Shown here piece after piece: positions 34,544 to 42,257 of a DNA stretch of 64,000 nucleotides (position 1 is its first letter; each line of letters opens with the position of its first letter). This DNA is from a bacterium (GTDB taxonomy: Bacteria > Elusimicrobiota > Elusimicrobia > UBA1565 > UBA9628). Position numbers and translations under genes: made by a program. Location: assembly GCA_021822495.1 (NCBI GenBank), contig JAKAQO010000008.1, positions 1 to 64,000 on the forward strand. The letters are read 5' to 3'. The notes beneath the pieces were generated by a model that saw only the letters and a list, made by a program, of their open reading frames with translations, had not been told where the DNA came from and searched no databases.

Positions 34544-35325
34544 TCGGATTTAAAACGAAGACCCCGTCAAAGCCGAAGGCTCAAATTAATTCTTCCTCGG
34601 CGGATGTTCGGCCGGAAACCCAGACCCTGGGCGGGGGCGCCCAACCTCTGGGCGCGGACGCCCAACCTTTGGGCACGAACGCCCAGCCTCTGGCTGGGGG
34701 CGATGAGTCTCTCGGCGTTCCCATCTATTACGAGGCCTGGGGCGGTCTTGAAAGCGCCAATAAAACCTTGTGGACCGCGCTTTGGTTTGCGATCAGCGCC
34801 GCGATCCTTTTAATCATCCTCCTTCGCCTGGAGATTCAAAAGCCGCCGGTCGTCATACTCCTCAGCCAAACGGGAAGCCCCCAGGTCGTCGTGGGAGCGC
34901 AATCCGCCCCGCCCGTCAGCGCCGATGAAATCAAAAATTTCATCGCCCTCTTCGAACGCTTCTTCACCGAGCTTGACCGCTACGCTTACAATGAAAGCCT
35001 TCAAACTGCCTTCTCCATGATGACCCCCAAGTTTAAAATAAAAGCCCAGGATATCCTTGACCGCGAGGGCCTCATCGAAACCATCAAAACGGATGAGATT
35101 AGGACGAAATTGACGCTGACCGATATTTCCATCGTCAGGGAAACCCCTGAATTCATCGAGTGCGACGTGAAGGGCTGGCGCGAGATTAGCTCCTTTAAAC
35201 TAGACGGACCCAAGTCCGAGATCGTGTTTGAAGACGAGATCATCTTAAAAAAAGTCCCGCGCTCACAAACCGCTCCCGACGGCGTCTTGGTTAAGGACTG
35301 GAAGGAAAGCCTCTTTAAAAAATGA
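34540..35325 (+). CDS. VirB8/TraE-like T4SS scaffold protein
   Basis: 261 residues. A cytoplasmic N-terminus (1-85) is followed by one membrane helix (about 87-107, WFAISAAILLIILL) and a periplasmic NTF2-like domain (about 125-255), as in VirB8. The N-terminus contains about five tandem heptads of GAQPLGx type encoded by 21-bp units (34621-34725), lengthening the cytoplasmic segment. ATGA overlaps at both ends indicate translational coupling. Confidence 0.75.
   Translation: MIGFKTKTPSKPKAQINSSSADVRPETQTLGGGAQPLGADAQPLGTNAQPLAGGDESLGVPIYYEAWGGLESANKTLWTALWFAISAAILLIILLRLEIQKPPVVILLSQTGSPQVVVGAQSAPPVSADEIKNFIALFERFFTELDRYAYNESLQTAFSMMTPKFKIKAQDILDREGLIETIKTDEIRTKLTLTDISIVRETPEFIECDVKGWREISSFKLDGPKSEIVFEDEIILKKVPRSQTAPDGVLVKDWKESLFKK
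34621..34725 (+). repeat. Array of about five 21-bp units in the VirB8-like gene
   Basis: The units encode TQTLGG, GAQPLGA, DAQPLGT, NAQPLAG and GDESLG, with the outer units most degenerate. The core is GCGCCCAACCTCTGGGCGC. The period is 21 bp, so the frame is kept whatever the copy number. Confidence 0.9.
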
Positions 35326-36110
35326 ACAGACTTATTTTTTTCTCGGCCGTAACTGCCGTCCTGGCCGCCGCTTTTCTTCTCTCTTCCCATCCCGCGCCAA
35401 AAACAAATTATGCGGCCAGCGCCGGAACCTTGATGCAATCTTCCAACCAGCCGCAACCAACGGAAAACTTAAACCTCCTTGGAATTCCCGCGACAATGCC
35501 TCGGGCTCAAACCTCCAAACCCGCGCCGCGAATTAAACACAAGCGCGAAAAATTCCCAGTGGGTAAAAAGACTTCAGAAACGCCGACAAAAACGGGAAAC
35601 GAACAATCAAGTTCTCATGGAAACACGCCCTCGCCCAAGGCCCAGGTCAACGCCGCCCTGTCCCTTAAAAGAGCGGGGGATAAAAATTCCTCCGCCGACT
35701 TTATGGACAGCCTTCCGCGATATATCACGGAAGACCTCATCCAGGCTTTTGAAAAAGACCCCGCGAAGTATTTCCCCAAGGAATTAAAAGAGAAGGGCGG
35801 CATCGCCCTCAGGCTCATCGCGCTTGAGAACCTTGAGGATATGCTCGTCCTTAAGCTTGCCGTGGAAAATAGATCATCGGCGAATTTCTTCATTAAGGGA
35901 TTTAAGGCGAGTTCGGGCAGCCAAAGGCTGGGGGAACGTTCCTTGTTCAAGATTTTAGTCGAGGCCAAAACGACCAGGCGGGGATATGTTCTCATCCAAA
36001 AACCTAAGAGAAAAGGCGAGACTCGGATGAGTTCGGGCCTTGCGCTCGCCCTGGAAGAAGAAGGAGGTAAAAACAGGGTCATCGAGATTCCCATCCCGGA
36101 CCCCTTTTAA
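35322..36110 (+). CDS. VirB9/TraN-like T4SS periplasmic protein (tentative)
   Basis: 262 residues. An N-terminal signal or anchor (about 5-22) is followed by a Pro/Lys/Ser-rich linker (about 35-115) and a C-terminal beta-rich domain (about 150-260). LVLKLAVENRSSANFFIKGF resembles the VirB9/DUF4138-type pattern of a strand followed by polar NRSS and an aromatic pair. It sits between VirB8- and VirB10-like genes, the expected place for VirB9. Similarity is weak, so this call rests on position and fold pattern. Confidence 0.5.
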   Translation: MNRLIFFSAVTAVLAAAFLLSSHPAPKTNYAASAGTLMQSSNQPQPTENLNLLGIPATMPRAQTSKPAPRIKHKREKFPVGKKTSETPTKTGNEQSSSHGNTPSPKAQVNAALSLKRAGDKNSSADFMDSLPRYITEDLIQAFEKDPAKYFPKELKEKGGIALRLIALENLEDMLVLKLAVENRSSANFFIKGFKASSGSQRLGERSLFKILVEAKTTRRGYVLIQKPKRKGETRMSSGLALALEEEGGKNRVIEIPIPDPF

Positions 36111-36113
36111 ATT

Positions 36114-36878
36114 ATGAAACGATTAAAAAAGAGCTCAAAGGTTTTAATTCTGGTCGCCGCTTCTGGTCTTTGGATCGGAATGCCAAGCCCCCGGGGGCGG
36201 ACGCCCAACCTTTGGGCGGGGGCGCCCAGCCTCTGGGCGGAAACGCCGAAGGAAACCCCGCCCCTTGATCCCCTGGCCTTGGACCATCATCTTAAAGACG
36301 ATAAGCCCCGGCCTTGGCGGGGCGTGACGAAAAAAAATCAGACCAGCGATCGCTATTTTTTGCCCACCGGATTTACCTTTCCGGTCCGCCTTGAAAACGC
36401 CGTCTATTCCTATAACGTGGAAAGCCCCGCCATCGCCGCCGTGGATGAGGACATTGTCTATCTCGGCCGCGTCGTCATCCCCAGAAAAACCCGCGCCATC
36501 GGAGAAGTCTCGGTCCAGCAGGATCATAACCGCATCCTCATCACCTTTAGAACCCTCGTTTTTCCCTCGGGAGACGAGATCGCCTTTACCGGACTCGGCC
36601 TTTCCACGGACGGCTCCCTGGGGATTAAGGGAAAGGTCAAGACGCACAAGGATTCCGCCATCGCCGACACGGTCTTAAGCTCGGTCGTCAGCGGGGCGCA
36701 GGAAGCGGCGATGATGACGACGACGGCGGTCAACCCCGTCGCCGAGTCTGCCGTATCGGGACTTGCCGGAGAAGCCACCGGCGAACTGGGCGCTCAAAGA
36801 CAAAAAATCACCACCTCCATCTCGGTTGAGGCCGACACCGGACTTCAGATTTTCGTACCCAGAAGAGTCGAGTATTAA
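36114..36878 (+). CDS. VirB10/TrbI-like T4SS protein
   Basis: 254 residues. A single hydrophobic N-terminal segment (9-21) is followed by a repeat-derived Pro/Trp-rich stretch. The VirB10-type C-terminal beta-barrel (about 82-250) then shows VYLGRVVIPRKTRAIGEV, ITFRTLVFPSGDEI and SVEADTGLQIFVPR. It is much shorter than typical VirB10 (about 380), mainly in the linker. The 21-bp repeat is read in another frame here (RTPNLWA-GAPSLWA). It spans inner to outer membrane in known systems. Confidence 0.75.
   Translation: MKRLKKSSKVLILVAASGLWIGMPSPRGRTPNLWAGAPSLWAETPKETPPLDPLALDHHLKDDKPRPWRGVTKKNQTSDRYFLPTGFTFPVRLENAVYSYNVESPAIAAVDEDIVYLGRVVIPRKTRAIGEVSVQQDHNRILITFRTLVFPSGDEIAFTGLGLSTDGSLGIKGKVKTHKDSAIADTVLSSVVSGAQEAAMMTTTAVNPVAESAVSGLAGEATGELGAQRQKITTSISVEADTGLQIFVPRRVEY
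36187..36245 (+). repeat. Two to three 21-bp units in the VirB10-like gene, alternative frame
   Basis: The units GGCGGACGCCCAACCTTTGG and GGCGCCCAGCCTCTGGGCG encode RTPNLWA and GAPSLWA instead of AQPLGG, so the same DNA unit has been accepted in a different reading frame. A related palindrome (CCCCGGCCTTGGCGGGG) lies at 36308. Confidence 0.85.
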
Positions 36879-36891
36879 AAGGAGACAATCA

Positions 36892-37254
36892 ATGATTAGA
36901 GAAGAAAATATCGGGCATTCCTCATTGTCCGAACAAATCGCGGCGGAAGTCGCCAGAATCTTAAGAGAAACGACCCTTACGCCATATCCCACTCCTCCCC
37001 TGCATGCCGAGTGGGTCAGCCTACCAGAAGCCGCTCGGATATTGGGGTATTCCACGTCTCGCTTCTACCACATCTACAACCGCCTAGGACTGGTAGCGAG
37101 CCGAACTTCAAAACGAAAAATTCGTTTTCTCAGGAAAGATATTGAGAATCTGCAAATCCTTTGCCAAACTCGCCATGCAAACCAAGCGATCAGGCGCCGC
37201 GTTTCGCCAACAGCTCAAAGTGGAACAAAATCGAGCTCCCCTTCGTATATGTAG
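36892..37254 (+). CDS. Excisionase-like MerR/HTH_17 DNA-binding protein
   Basis: 120 residues from ATG 36892, with AAGGAG upstream. The HTH region (about 44-92, WVSLPEAARILGYSTSRFYHIYNRLG...KRKIRFLRKDIENL) is typical of helix-turn-helix excisionase or directionality factors. It lies 24 bases before the integrase, matching an xis-int pair. Confidence 0.75.
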   Translation: MIREENIGHSSLSEQIAAEVARILRETTLTPYPTPPLHAEWVSLPEAARILGYSTSRFYHIYNRLGLVASRTSKRKIRFLRKDIENLQILCQTRHANQAIRRRVSPTAQSGTKSSSPSYM

Positions 37255-37278
37255 TAGGAGGCAGAATCGGAAAATAAA

Positions 37279-38418
37279 ATGCGTATTAAAAAGAGTAATA
37301 ACGCTTTTCAATTTGATTTTACCCATGAGGGAAAACGTATTCGACGCCTAGTAAGTTGCGATGATTTGATCCAGTTTCTGGGGGGAGAAGAGTTCACTGA
37401 AAAAAACATGAATTTGCCTGCTGGGAAAGAATCAATTCCCTTTGACGACTTCGCCATGAAATACTACATTCCCGGGCACTGCAATGCCGATAAAAAAACG
37501 AGCACTTTTCGCACCGATCAAATCAGCGTCAGGGCGCTCTCGCGCTATTTCGGCGATATGCCGCTACACGCCATTGAGCCCAAGCATTGGGAAGAATATA
37601 AGACTCTCAGACTTTCAGGACAAGTGACAACTCGATGTCGAAGAATATTGGAGGAAACTTTCAACCGAAACTCTCGCCGCGGCCCCCGAAACCAACCGGC
37701 CTCTCCATGGACAATCAACCGGGAGTTGTCCAGTATGCGTCAAATATTCGCCTACGCCCTCCGCCTTCATTTCATCAAGACCAATCCCCTCAATGAGGCA
37801 AGGCGCTTGCCCGCTAAAAGCCGAAAGGATTACTGGCTTAAAAAAGGGGAGATCGAGCTCTATTTGAAATCCATCCCTTTGCGGCTGTTTAAAGATAATC
37901 CGTGCCAAATGCGTCATCTTGCGGAATTCTTAATTCTGACCGGAGCAAGAATTGGAGAAGCATTGCAATTTAGAAAACAAGACGTGGACTGGGAGCGCAA
38001 GGAAATTAGACTCATCACTTTTAAAAAGAAAAAATCGCGCGATAAGATTTATCGCTATCTCCTCATAGACAGCCTTGGAGAACGATTTATTTCTCTTCTT
38101 AAAAATATGAAGCCTCATCCGGCGACAAATTTCTACTTTTACGGCGCGAAGGGGGAAGGGACTCCGCTGCCTTACCGCTGGGCGCGCCGACAACTCGTCG
38201 CCGGCGCGCGCAAAGCCAACCTCGACTGGCTACGGCCTCACGATATGCGGCATACCTTCGCCATGCACAGAGCTATCGTCATACGCGATTTCAGACAACT
38301 TCAAATGGAATTGGGACACGAGGACCCCATTTCCGTTCAGTCCTACCTGGACAACACCGCCAGGCTTAAGCCCGAGGATTCTATTTTTTATCCGGAGAAT
38401 TCCAAGCCGCGCGTTTAA
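37279..38418 (+). CDS. Tyrosine recombinase / integrase
   Basis: 379 residues. An N-terminal arm-binding part (about 1-60) and a SAM-like core-binding domain (about 60-165) precede the catalytic domain. Arg is in TGARIGEAL, H-x-x-R in HDMRHTFA, His in LGHED, and the nucleophile Tyr in VQSYLDN. All catalytic residues are present, so it should be active in site-specific integration and excision of the conjugative element. It ends the T4SS block. The att site was not identified. Confidence 0.9.
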   Translation: MRIKKSNNAFQFDFTHEGKRIRRLVSCDDLIQFLGGEEFTEKNMNLPAGKESIPFDDFAMKYYIPGHCNADKKTSTFRTDQISVRALSRYFGDMPLHAIEPKHWEEYKTLRLSGQVTTRCRRILEETFNRNSRRGPRNQPASPWTINRELSSMRQIFAYALRLHFIKTNPLNEARRLPAKSRKDYWLKKGEIELYLKSIPLRLFKDNPCQMRHLAEFLILTGARIGEALQFRKQDVDWERKEIRLITFKKKKSRDKIYRYLLIDSLGERFISLLKNMKPHPATNFYFYGAKGEGTPLPYRWARRQLVAGARKANLDWLRPHDMRHTFAMHRAIVIRDFRQLQMELGHEDPISVQSYLDNTARLKPEDSIFYPENSKPRV

Positions 38419-38473
38419 AAACGCGGAGCCGCATCTCGACACCTCGCATATCTAAAGGAATTCCAAGCAAGCA

Positions 38474-38518
38474 TTGACACAGCTCTACTTACTACTTATA
38501 CTATTACTAATTCAGTAA
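38474..38518 (+). promoter_or_regulatory. Sigma-70 promoter and dyad operator for the AbiEi gene
   Basis: TTGACA (38474-38479), exactly 17 bases, TATACT (38497-38502). Directly after it, TTACT-AATTC-AGTAA (38504-38518) forms an inverted repeat over the start of transcription, and CTTACT recurs within the spacer. AbiEi proteins are known to repress their own promoters by binding repeats, which fits. Confidence 0.7.
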
Positions 38519-38529
38519 GTTTAAACATA

Positions 38530-39360
38530 GTGAATAGAATGACCCTGAGAAGCCTTTCTAAGACAGAAGCGGACCTCGTTCTGGCGTGGGAATGGGACAA
38601 ACGCCGGTTGGTAACCATCAAGGACATCATCAAACGGCTCCGCTGTTCTCGTCCGCACGCCTACAAACTGGCGCATGTCTTGCGAAAAAAAGGCTGGCTA
38701 CAAACCGTCTCTAAAGGCCATTATCTTGTGATTGGCGCCGAGCGGGGACCCAAAGGCGTCGCGGAGATAAACCCTTACGCGGCGGCGCCGCTATTGCCGA
38801 AGCCCTACTTTTTCGCCTACCGCGCCGCCTGCGCCCATAACAGGCTCACCACGCAAATTCCGAGCGTCATCCATGTCGCCGTGCTGCGACAGAAGCCGCC
38901 CATGGAGATCATGAACGTCCGTTTCGAATTCGTGACCCTCTCTCGAAAGCGCTTTTTCGGCTTTGAAGAAGCGGCCATCATGGGAGAGAAGGTCAACATC
39001 TCGGATTTGGAGCGATCCGTAATTGATGCCATCGACCGTCCGGAACTGGCGGGGGGCATTGAGGAATCGGCCCACGCTCTCTTTAGCGCGGCCAAGAGGC
39101 TTGACCAGCTCAAACTTCTTGGCTACCTCAAACGTTATGATGACGGCGCGCTGGCGCGGCGGTTTGGATTTCTTTGCGAGACGCTTAAAATTGGACTCTT
39201 GAATGAACTCCTGGAATACCTGCGCGCCCAGGTCTCGCACAACCCTGCATTTCTCGGCGCGCGCGAGCGATGGGGAACGGAAGGCGCGCGCGACAAGCGC
39301 TGGAACCTGATCTTGAACGTGCCCAAGGAGCAGCTGTTGAGCGAGGTCCACGTCGGATGA
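38530..39360 (+). CDS. AbiEi-family antitoxin / transcriptional regulator
   Basis: 276 residues. The N-terminal winged helix (about 20-60, VTIKDIIKRLRCSRPHAYKLAHVLRKKGWL) and the following domain, with GHYLVIG, YFFAYRAACAHN and SDLERSVIDAIDRP, match AbiEi type IV antitoxins. It normally represses, and counters, the AbiEii nucleotidyltransferase toxin. Here the toxin frame directly downstream is truncated. GTG 38530 or ATG 38539 may be the start. Confidence 0.8.
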   Translation: MNRMTLRSLSKTEADLVLAWEWDKRRLVTIKDIIKRLRCSRPHAYKLAHVLRKKGWLQTVSKGHYLVIGAERGPKGVAEINPYAAAPLLPKPYFFAYRAACAHNRLTTQIPSVIHVAVLRQKPPMEIMNVRFEFVTLSRKRFFGFEEAAIMGEKVNISDLERSVIDAIDRPELAGGIEESAHALFSAAKRLDQLKLLGYLKRYDDGALARRFGFLCETLKIGLLNELLEYLRAQVSHNPAFLGARERWGTEGARDKRWNLILNVPKEQLLSEVHVG

Positions 39361-39491
39361 TCGACAAAAAGTTCGCAGACCTTTTCGCACAGGGTTCGCA
39401 GGTCTCCATTGAAATAGCGGAGCGCGAAATCGTGCTGGAACGCATACTCAAAATCTTACAAGGGAGAGATATTTGTGGCCAACATCTTTGA
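39357..39491 (+). pseudogene. Truncated AbiEii nucleotidyltransferase toxin (N-terminal remnant)
   Basis: The ATG overlaps the AbiEi stop (ATGA), exactly where abiEii normally starts. The 44-residue product (VSIEIAEREIVLERILKIL) resembles the helical N-terminus of AbiEii before its nucleotidyltransferase motifs. The frame then ends within the start of the DUF262 gene, and no catalytic GS or DxD motif remains. The toxin was probably lost when the next gene was recruited. Confidence 0.55.
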
Positions 39492-41649
39492 GGGAAAGTC
39501 CCAAGCCCTACACGAGTTACTTGCCAATGCTTCTCAAGATGATCAAGCTACCGTTTTAATTCCAGATTTGCAACGGCCATACGTTTGGGGCCCCAAACAA
39601 GTCTCTTTGCTACTTGATTCAATCCTACGCGGCTGGCCGTTTGGAACACTCCTCATGTGGAAAATCGATCAAGACGATTTGGGCAAGATTCCTCATCGAC
39701 AGTTTTGGCGAGTAGTTGATAGAACGGCGGAAGGCGAAGATGGGAGTTCTCTTGGGCGCAGAAATCCTCCGGCTTCTTACCACATGGTCCTTGATGGACA
39801 ACAGAGGCTCCAAAGTTTGCTCCTCGCTACAGGAGGCGATGGTTGGGGGTTCAAGCTCGAAGATCGAATATGGGCAGAAGAATTACAGGGGCGACGATCT
39901 CATTGGCGACGGAGCAAGAACTTGCATTGGTCACGAGCATGCCTCTGTCTTGATCTTCAGGAATTTGCCGGTGGTTATGCGCGGGCTGGAAGCATTGTTG
40001 CCATGGATTTTGAAGCCGTGTTGCAGTGGGCCATTACTGATCCAAGTGACGGTCAATCGAAATTTCCTAAGCCCGAGTCTTACGAAGATCCACTCCCCAA
40101 GACATTCCTTCTGGAAAATAAAGGACGCTATCTTCGGTTTGCGCGCTTATGGTCTGAAGCGACTCCAAACCAGAATCTCAAGGAAGCTGATTTTCAAAAA
40201 CGTTTACGGGATATCCTCAAGGATTTGGAAGTCGACAATGACAAGATTGAAAAATTACTTCATCCCCTCGGTGAATTGATGACAACTATCCGGGATGTAA
40301 AGTTAAGCAAGGTCACCTACCTAGAATTACTGCCGTTCGAAAGTGAAATTTGGAGTGAAGATTCCTACAACGATGCAATTGTAAACATCTTCACCCGTCT
40401 TAATACGGCTGGGCGGACTTTGACTCGCGAGGAGATTACACTTGCCTGGCTTAAGGTTGGATGGGTCCCAGAAACGACTGGGGGCCGAAGCGCCGCAGAT
40501 TGTTTTAACGAGTTGCACGCAAAACTTCGCGACAAAAACATTGAGATTAAAATGGATGACCTTGTCTCTGGGATATCCTTCCTTTGGAGCGTTAGTTCGA
40601 ATAACGGCAAACTCCTCGCGAACTCAGATCTCTTACGCGGAAATATTATTCGGCCAATGGCCTCTGACTTAGCGCATAGCTGGAATAACATTTGCTGTGC
40701 AGTTCTTGATGGAGTAGACGCCGTAATTTATCGCGACCTTGAGTACGGTGCTGCTCGCCAATATTCATCTCTCAATGCACTCACTATTATTTGGGCATGG
40801 CTTTTTCTTTCTTACCAGTGGGAATCGCCCCAGCAACTGACTGCCCTGCAAAAAGATGCCTATCGCAAAAAAATTGATCGAACATTGTCTGGACTCTTGG
40901 ACCGATGGTTATTCGCCTCGCATTGGGCTGGACGATGGGCGGGATCCTCAAATACAGCAATGACTGGCTATGCACGAGACCTAAATTCGACGTTAAATAA
41001 ACTTCAACAGGAATCGAGTTATGAAAAGGCTGTCCCTATCCTTAAAGACAGATTCGAGAACTTAGTCAGCGACCTAATCCCCGATGCTTCGAATCATGTG
41101 CAAACTCTCACCACCCCCGCTCGTGAACGGGTGTCGGTATATCGAAATCTTCTTTGGGTGTGGCATCGACTTGATACCCAAAGATGGGAAATGTCGCAGA
41201 TACAGTTGCGAGAACGCAAACGAAAACATCCGACTGTGGAAGTCGATCATTGTGTCTCTTTCGCGCTATGGCAGAAAAAGGTGCAAAGCACTGCTCCAGC
41301 TATTCCCGCCTCTGATGATGCCGCCGAGGTAATTAACTCCCTAGGAAACTGTTCCTTGCTAGAAAAGACCTTTAACATTTCAAAAAGCGACCAGTCCTTT
41401 AAATCGTTCCTCGATCAGGTATTTGAATTTAAAGAAAACAAACACTTGATTGAAGAGTGGGCCAAAGCCTTGGCTCTGACACCAGCCCTGATAGATCCTA
41501 ATCAGATCGACTCAAAAACTTTAGCACAGGAAATTGCCTCCCGCGACAAAGCCATCAGAGACGAATTAATTGCTTTTGTGAGAGGTAATAAGGCGCGCGT
41601 CGATATAACTGACGACTCCAACAGGTCTAACAAACACCCAGAATCCTAA
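39475..41649 (+). CDS. GmrSD-like DUF262/DUF1524 nuclease (type IV restriction-like)
   Basis: 724 residues from GTG 39475 (AGGGAGA upstream). The N-terminal DUF262 domain has IPDLQRPYVWGPKQV and the ParB-like DGQQR motif (VLDGQQRLQSL), followed by FTRLNTAGRTLTREEI. The C-terminus has an HNH-type DUF1524 pattern: EVDHCVSF, then NSLGNCSLLEKTFNISKSD. Single-chain GmrSD-like proteins cut modified phage DNA using NTP. It is joined to an AbiEi gene with a truncated AbiEii between, so AbiEi may now control it. AT-richer codon use suggests transfer. Confidence 0.8.
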   Translation: MANIFEGKSQALHELLANASQDDQATVLIPDLQRPYVWGPKQVSLLLDSILRGWPFGTLLMWKIDQDDLGKIPHRQFWRVVDRTAEGEDGSSLGRRNPPASYHMVLDGQQRLQSLLLATGGDGWGFKLEDRIWAEELQGRRSHWRRSKNLHWSRACLCLDLQEFAGGYARAGSIVAMDFEAVLQWAITDPSDGQSKFPKPESYEDPLPKTFLLENKGRYLRFARLWSEATPNQNLKEADFQKRLRDILKDLEVDNDKIEKLLHPLGELMTTIRDVKLSKVTYLELLPFESEIWSEDSYNDAIVNIFTRLNTAGRTLTREEITLAWLKVGWVPETTGGRSAADCFNELHAKLRDKNIEIKMDDLVSGISFLWSVSSNNGKLLANSDLLRGNIIRPMASDLAHSWNNICCAVLDGVDAVIYRDLEYGAARQYSSLNALTIIWAWLFLSYQWESPQQLTALQKDAYRKKIDRTLSGLLDRWLFASHWAGRWAGSSNTAMTGYARDLNSTLNKLQQESSYEKAVPILKDRFENLVSDLIPDASNHVQTLTTPARERVSVYRNLLWVWHRLDTQRWEMSQIQLRERKRKHPTVEVDHCVSFALWQKKVQSTAPAIPASDDAAEVINSLGNCSLLEKTFNISKSDQSFKSFLDQVFEFKENKHLIEEWAKALALTPALIDPNQIDSKTLAQEIASRDKAIRDELIAFVRGNKARVDITDDSNRSNKHPES

Positions 41650-42006
41650 ATGATGACGCCAGCCTTCTGAAAACCATAACATCCAAGGGCGGAACTTAAC
41701 TTCGCAAGTGCGTCTATGGTAAGATACATCGTTCCGCTGAGCTCGAATCCAACCATATGCTAATGTTGTAAAACTACCTCAAATGACGAGGAAGAAAATA
41801 ACTTGAAGACACAGAGAAGATGGAATATCGATTTCCGCTACAATGCAGGCAAACTCAGCTTCCGCTTAATTCAGCCAACAGATATTTCAAGGGCAAACTT
41901 GCATTGGATTTGAAAAAAGTCGACAAAAAGTCGACATGAAAGCCGGAAACAGAACTGAAATTAAGATTAAAATAAGCAAAATAATGCTTAAATAATAAAG
42001 ATAATC
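41650..42006. other. AT-rich non-coding stretch before the tRNA
   Basis: About 357 bases without a convincing gene. The final 70 bases are very AT-rich and probably contain the tRNA promoter. Nothing else recognised. Confidence 0.5.
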
Positions 42007-42077
42007 GCGGGCGTAGTTCAATGGTAGAATAGAAGCTTCCCAAGCTTCGGACGTGGGTTCGATTCCCATCGCCCGCT
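42007..42077 (+). tRNA. tRNA-Gly (CCC)
   Basis: 71 nt. The acceptor stem GCGGGCG pairs with CGCCCGC, the D arm is GTTC...GAAT, and the anticodon stem GAAGC/GCTTC holds loop TTCCCAA (anticodon CCC). The T arm is GTGGG-TTCGATT-CCCAT and the discriminator base is T. CCA is not encoded. Confidence 0.9.
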
Positions 42078-42117
42078 AAGTTTACTATTTCGAACCTCCA
42101 AGGGGAAGAATCGAAAG

Positions 42118-42232
42118 CGAGCCGCGCGCGTCCGGGGGACGAAAAGCGGGACGCAGTCCCGCGTCAGCGCGGCCGCCGGGCCGCAAAGGAGGAGCGAAGC
42201 GACGGGTGAGCGGGATTCCCATCGCCGGCTCG
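42118..42232. other. GC-rich structured element after tRNA-Gly, candidate ncRNA or att remnant
   Basis: CGAGCCG (42118-42124) pairs with CGGCTCG (42226-42232), closing a 115-nt domain. It contains a perfect GCGGGAC-GCA-GTCCCGC hairpin (42146-42162) and other GC stems. No convincing ORF. It could be a structured RNA co-transcribed with the tRNA or a recombination scar. Confidence 0.35.
42214..42230 (+). repeat. Repeat of the tRNA-Gly 3' end (att-like)
   Basis: GATTCCCATCGCCGGCT matches the tRNA 3' end at 42061-42077 (GATTCCCATCGCCCGCT) at 16 of 17 positions. Duplicated tRNA 3' ends are the usual mark of integrase attachment sites; here only 136 bases separate the copies. Confidence 0.55.
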
Positions 42233-42240
42233 TTCTATTT

Positions 42241-42249
42241 TGCTAGAAT
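42241..42249 (+). promoter_or_regulatory. Extended -10 promoter, near-leaderless
   Basis: TGCTAGAAT (TG-N-TAGAAT) ends 8 bases before the GTG start at 42258, so transcription would begin at or near the start codon. Confidence 0.45.
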
Positions 42250-42257
42250 CTTCTTAG

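Noticed and set aside
34621-34725. Short regular repeats that might suggest a CRISPR array
   Set aside because: The 21-bp period has no spacers, keeps a reading frame inside virB8 and recurs in other genes. No cas genes are present in the window.
42061-42230. tRNA-Gly repeat as the att site of the conjugative element
   Set aside because: The integrase lies on the 5' side of the tRNA and the repeat is only 136 bases away on the 3' side, so it cannot bound the 18.7-38.4 kb element.
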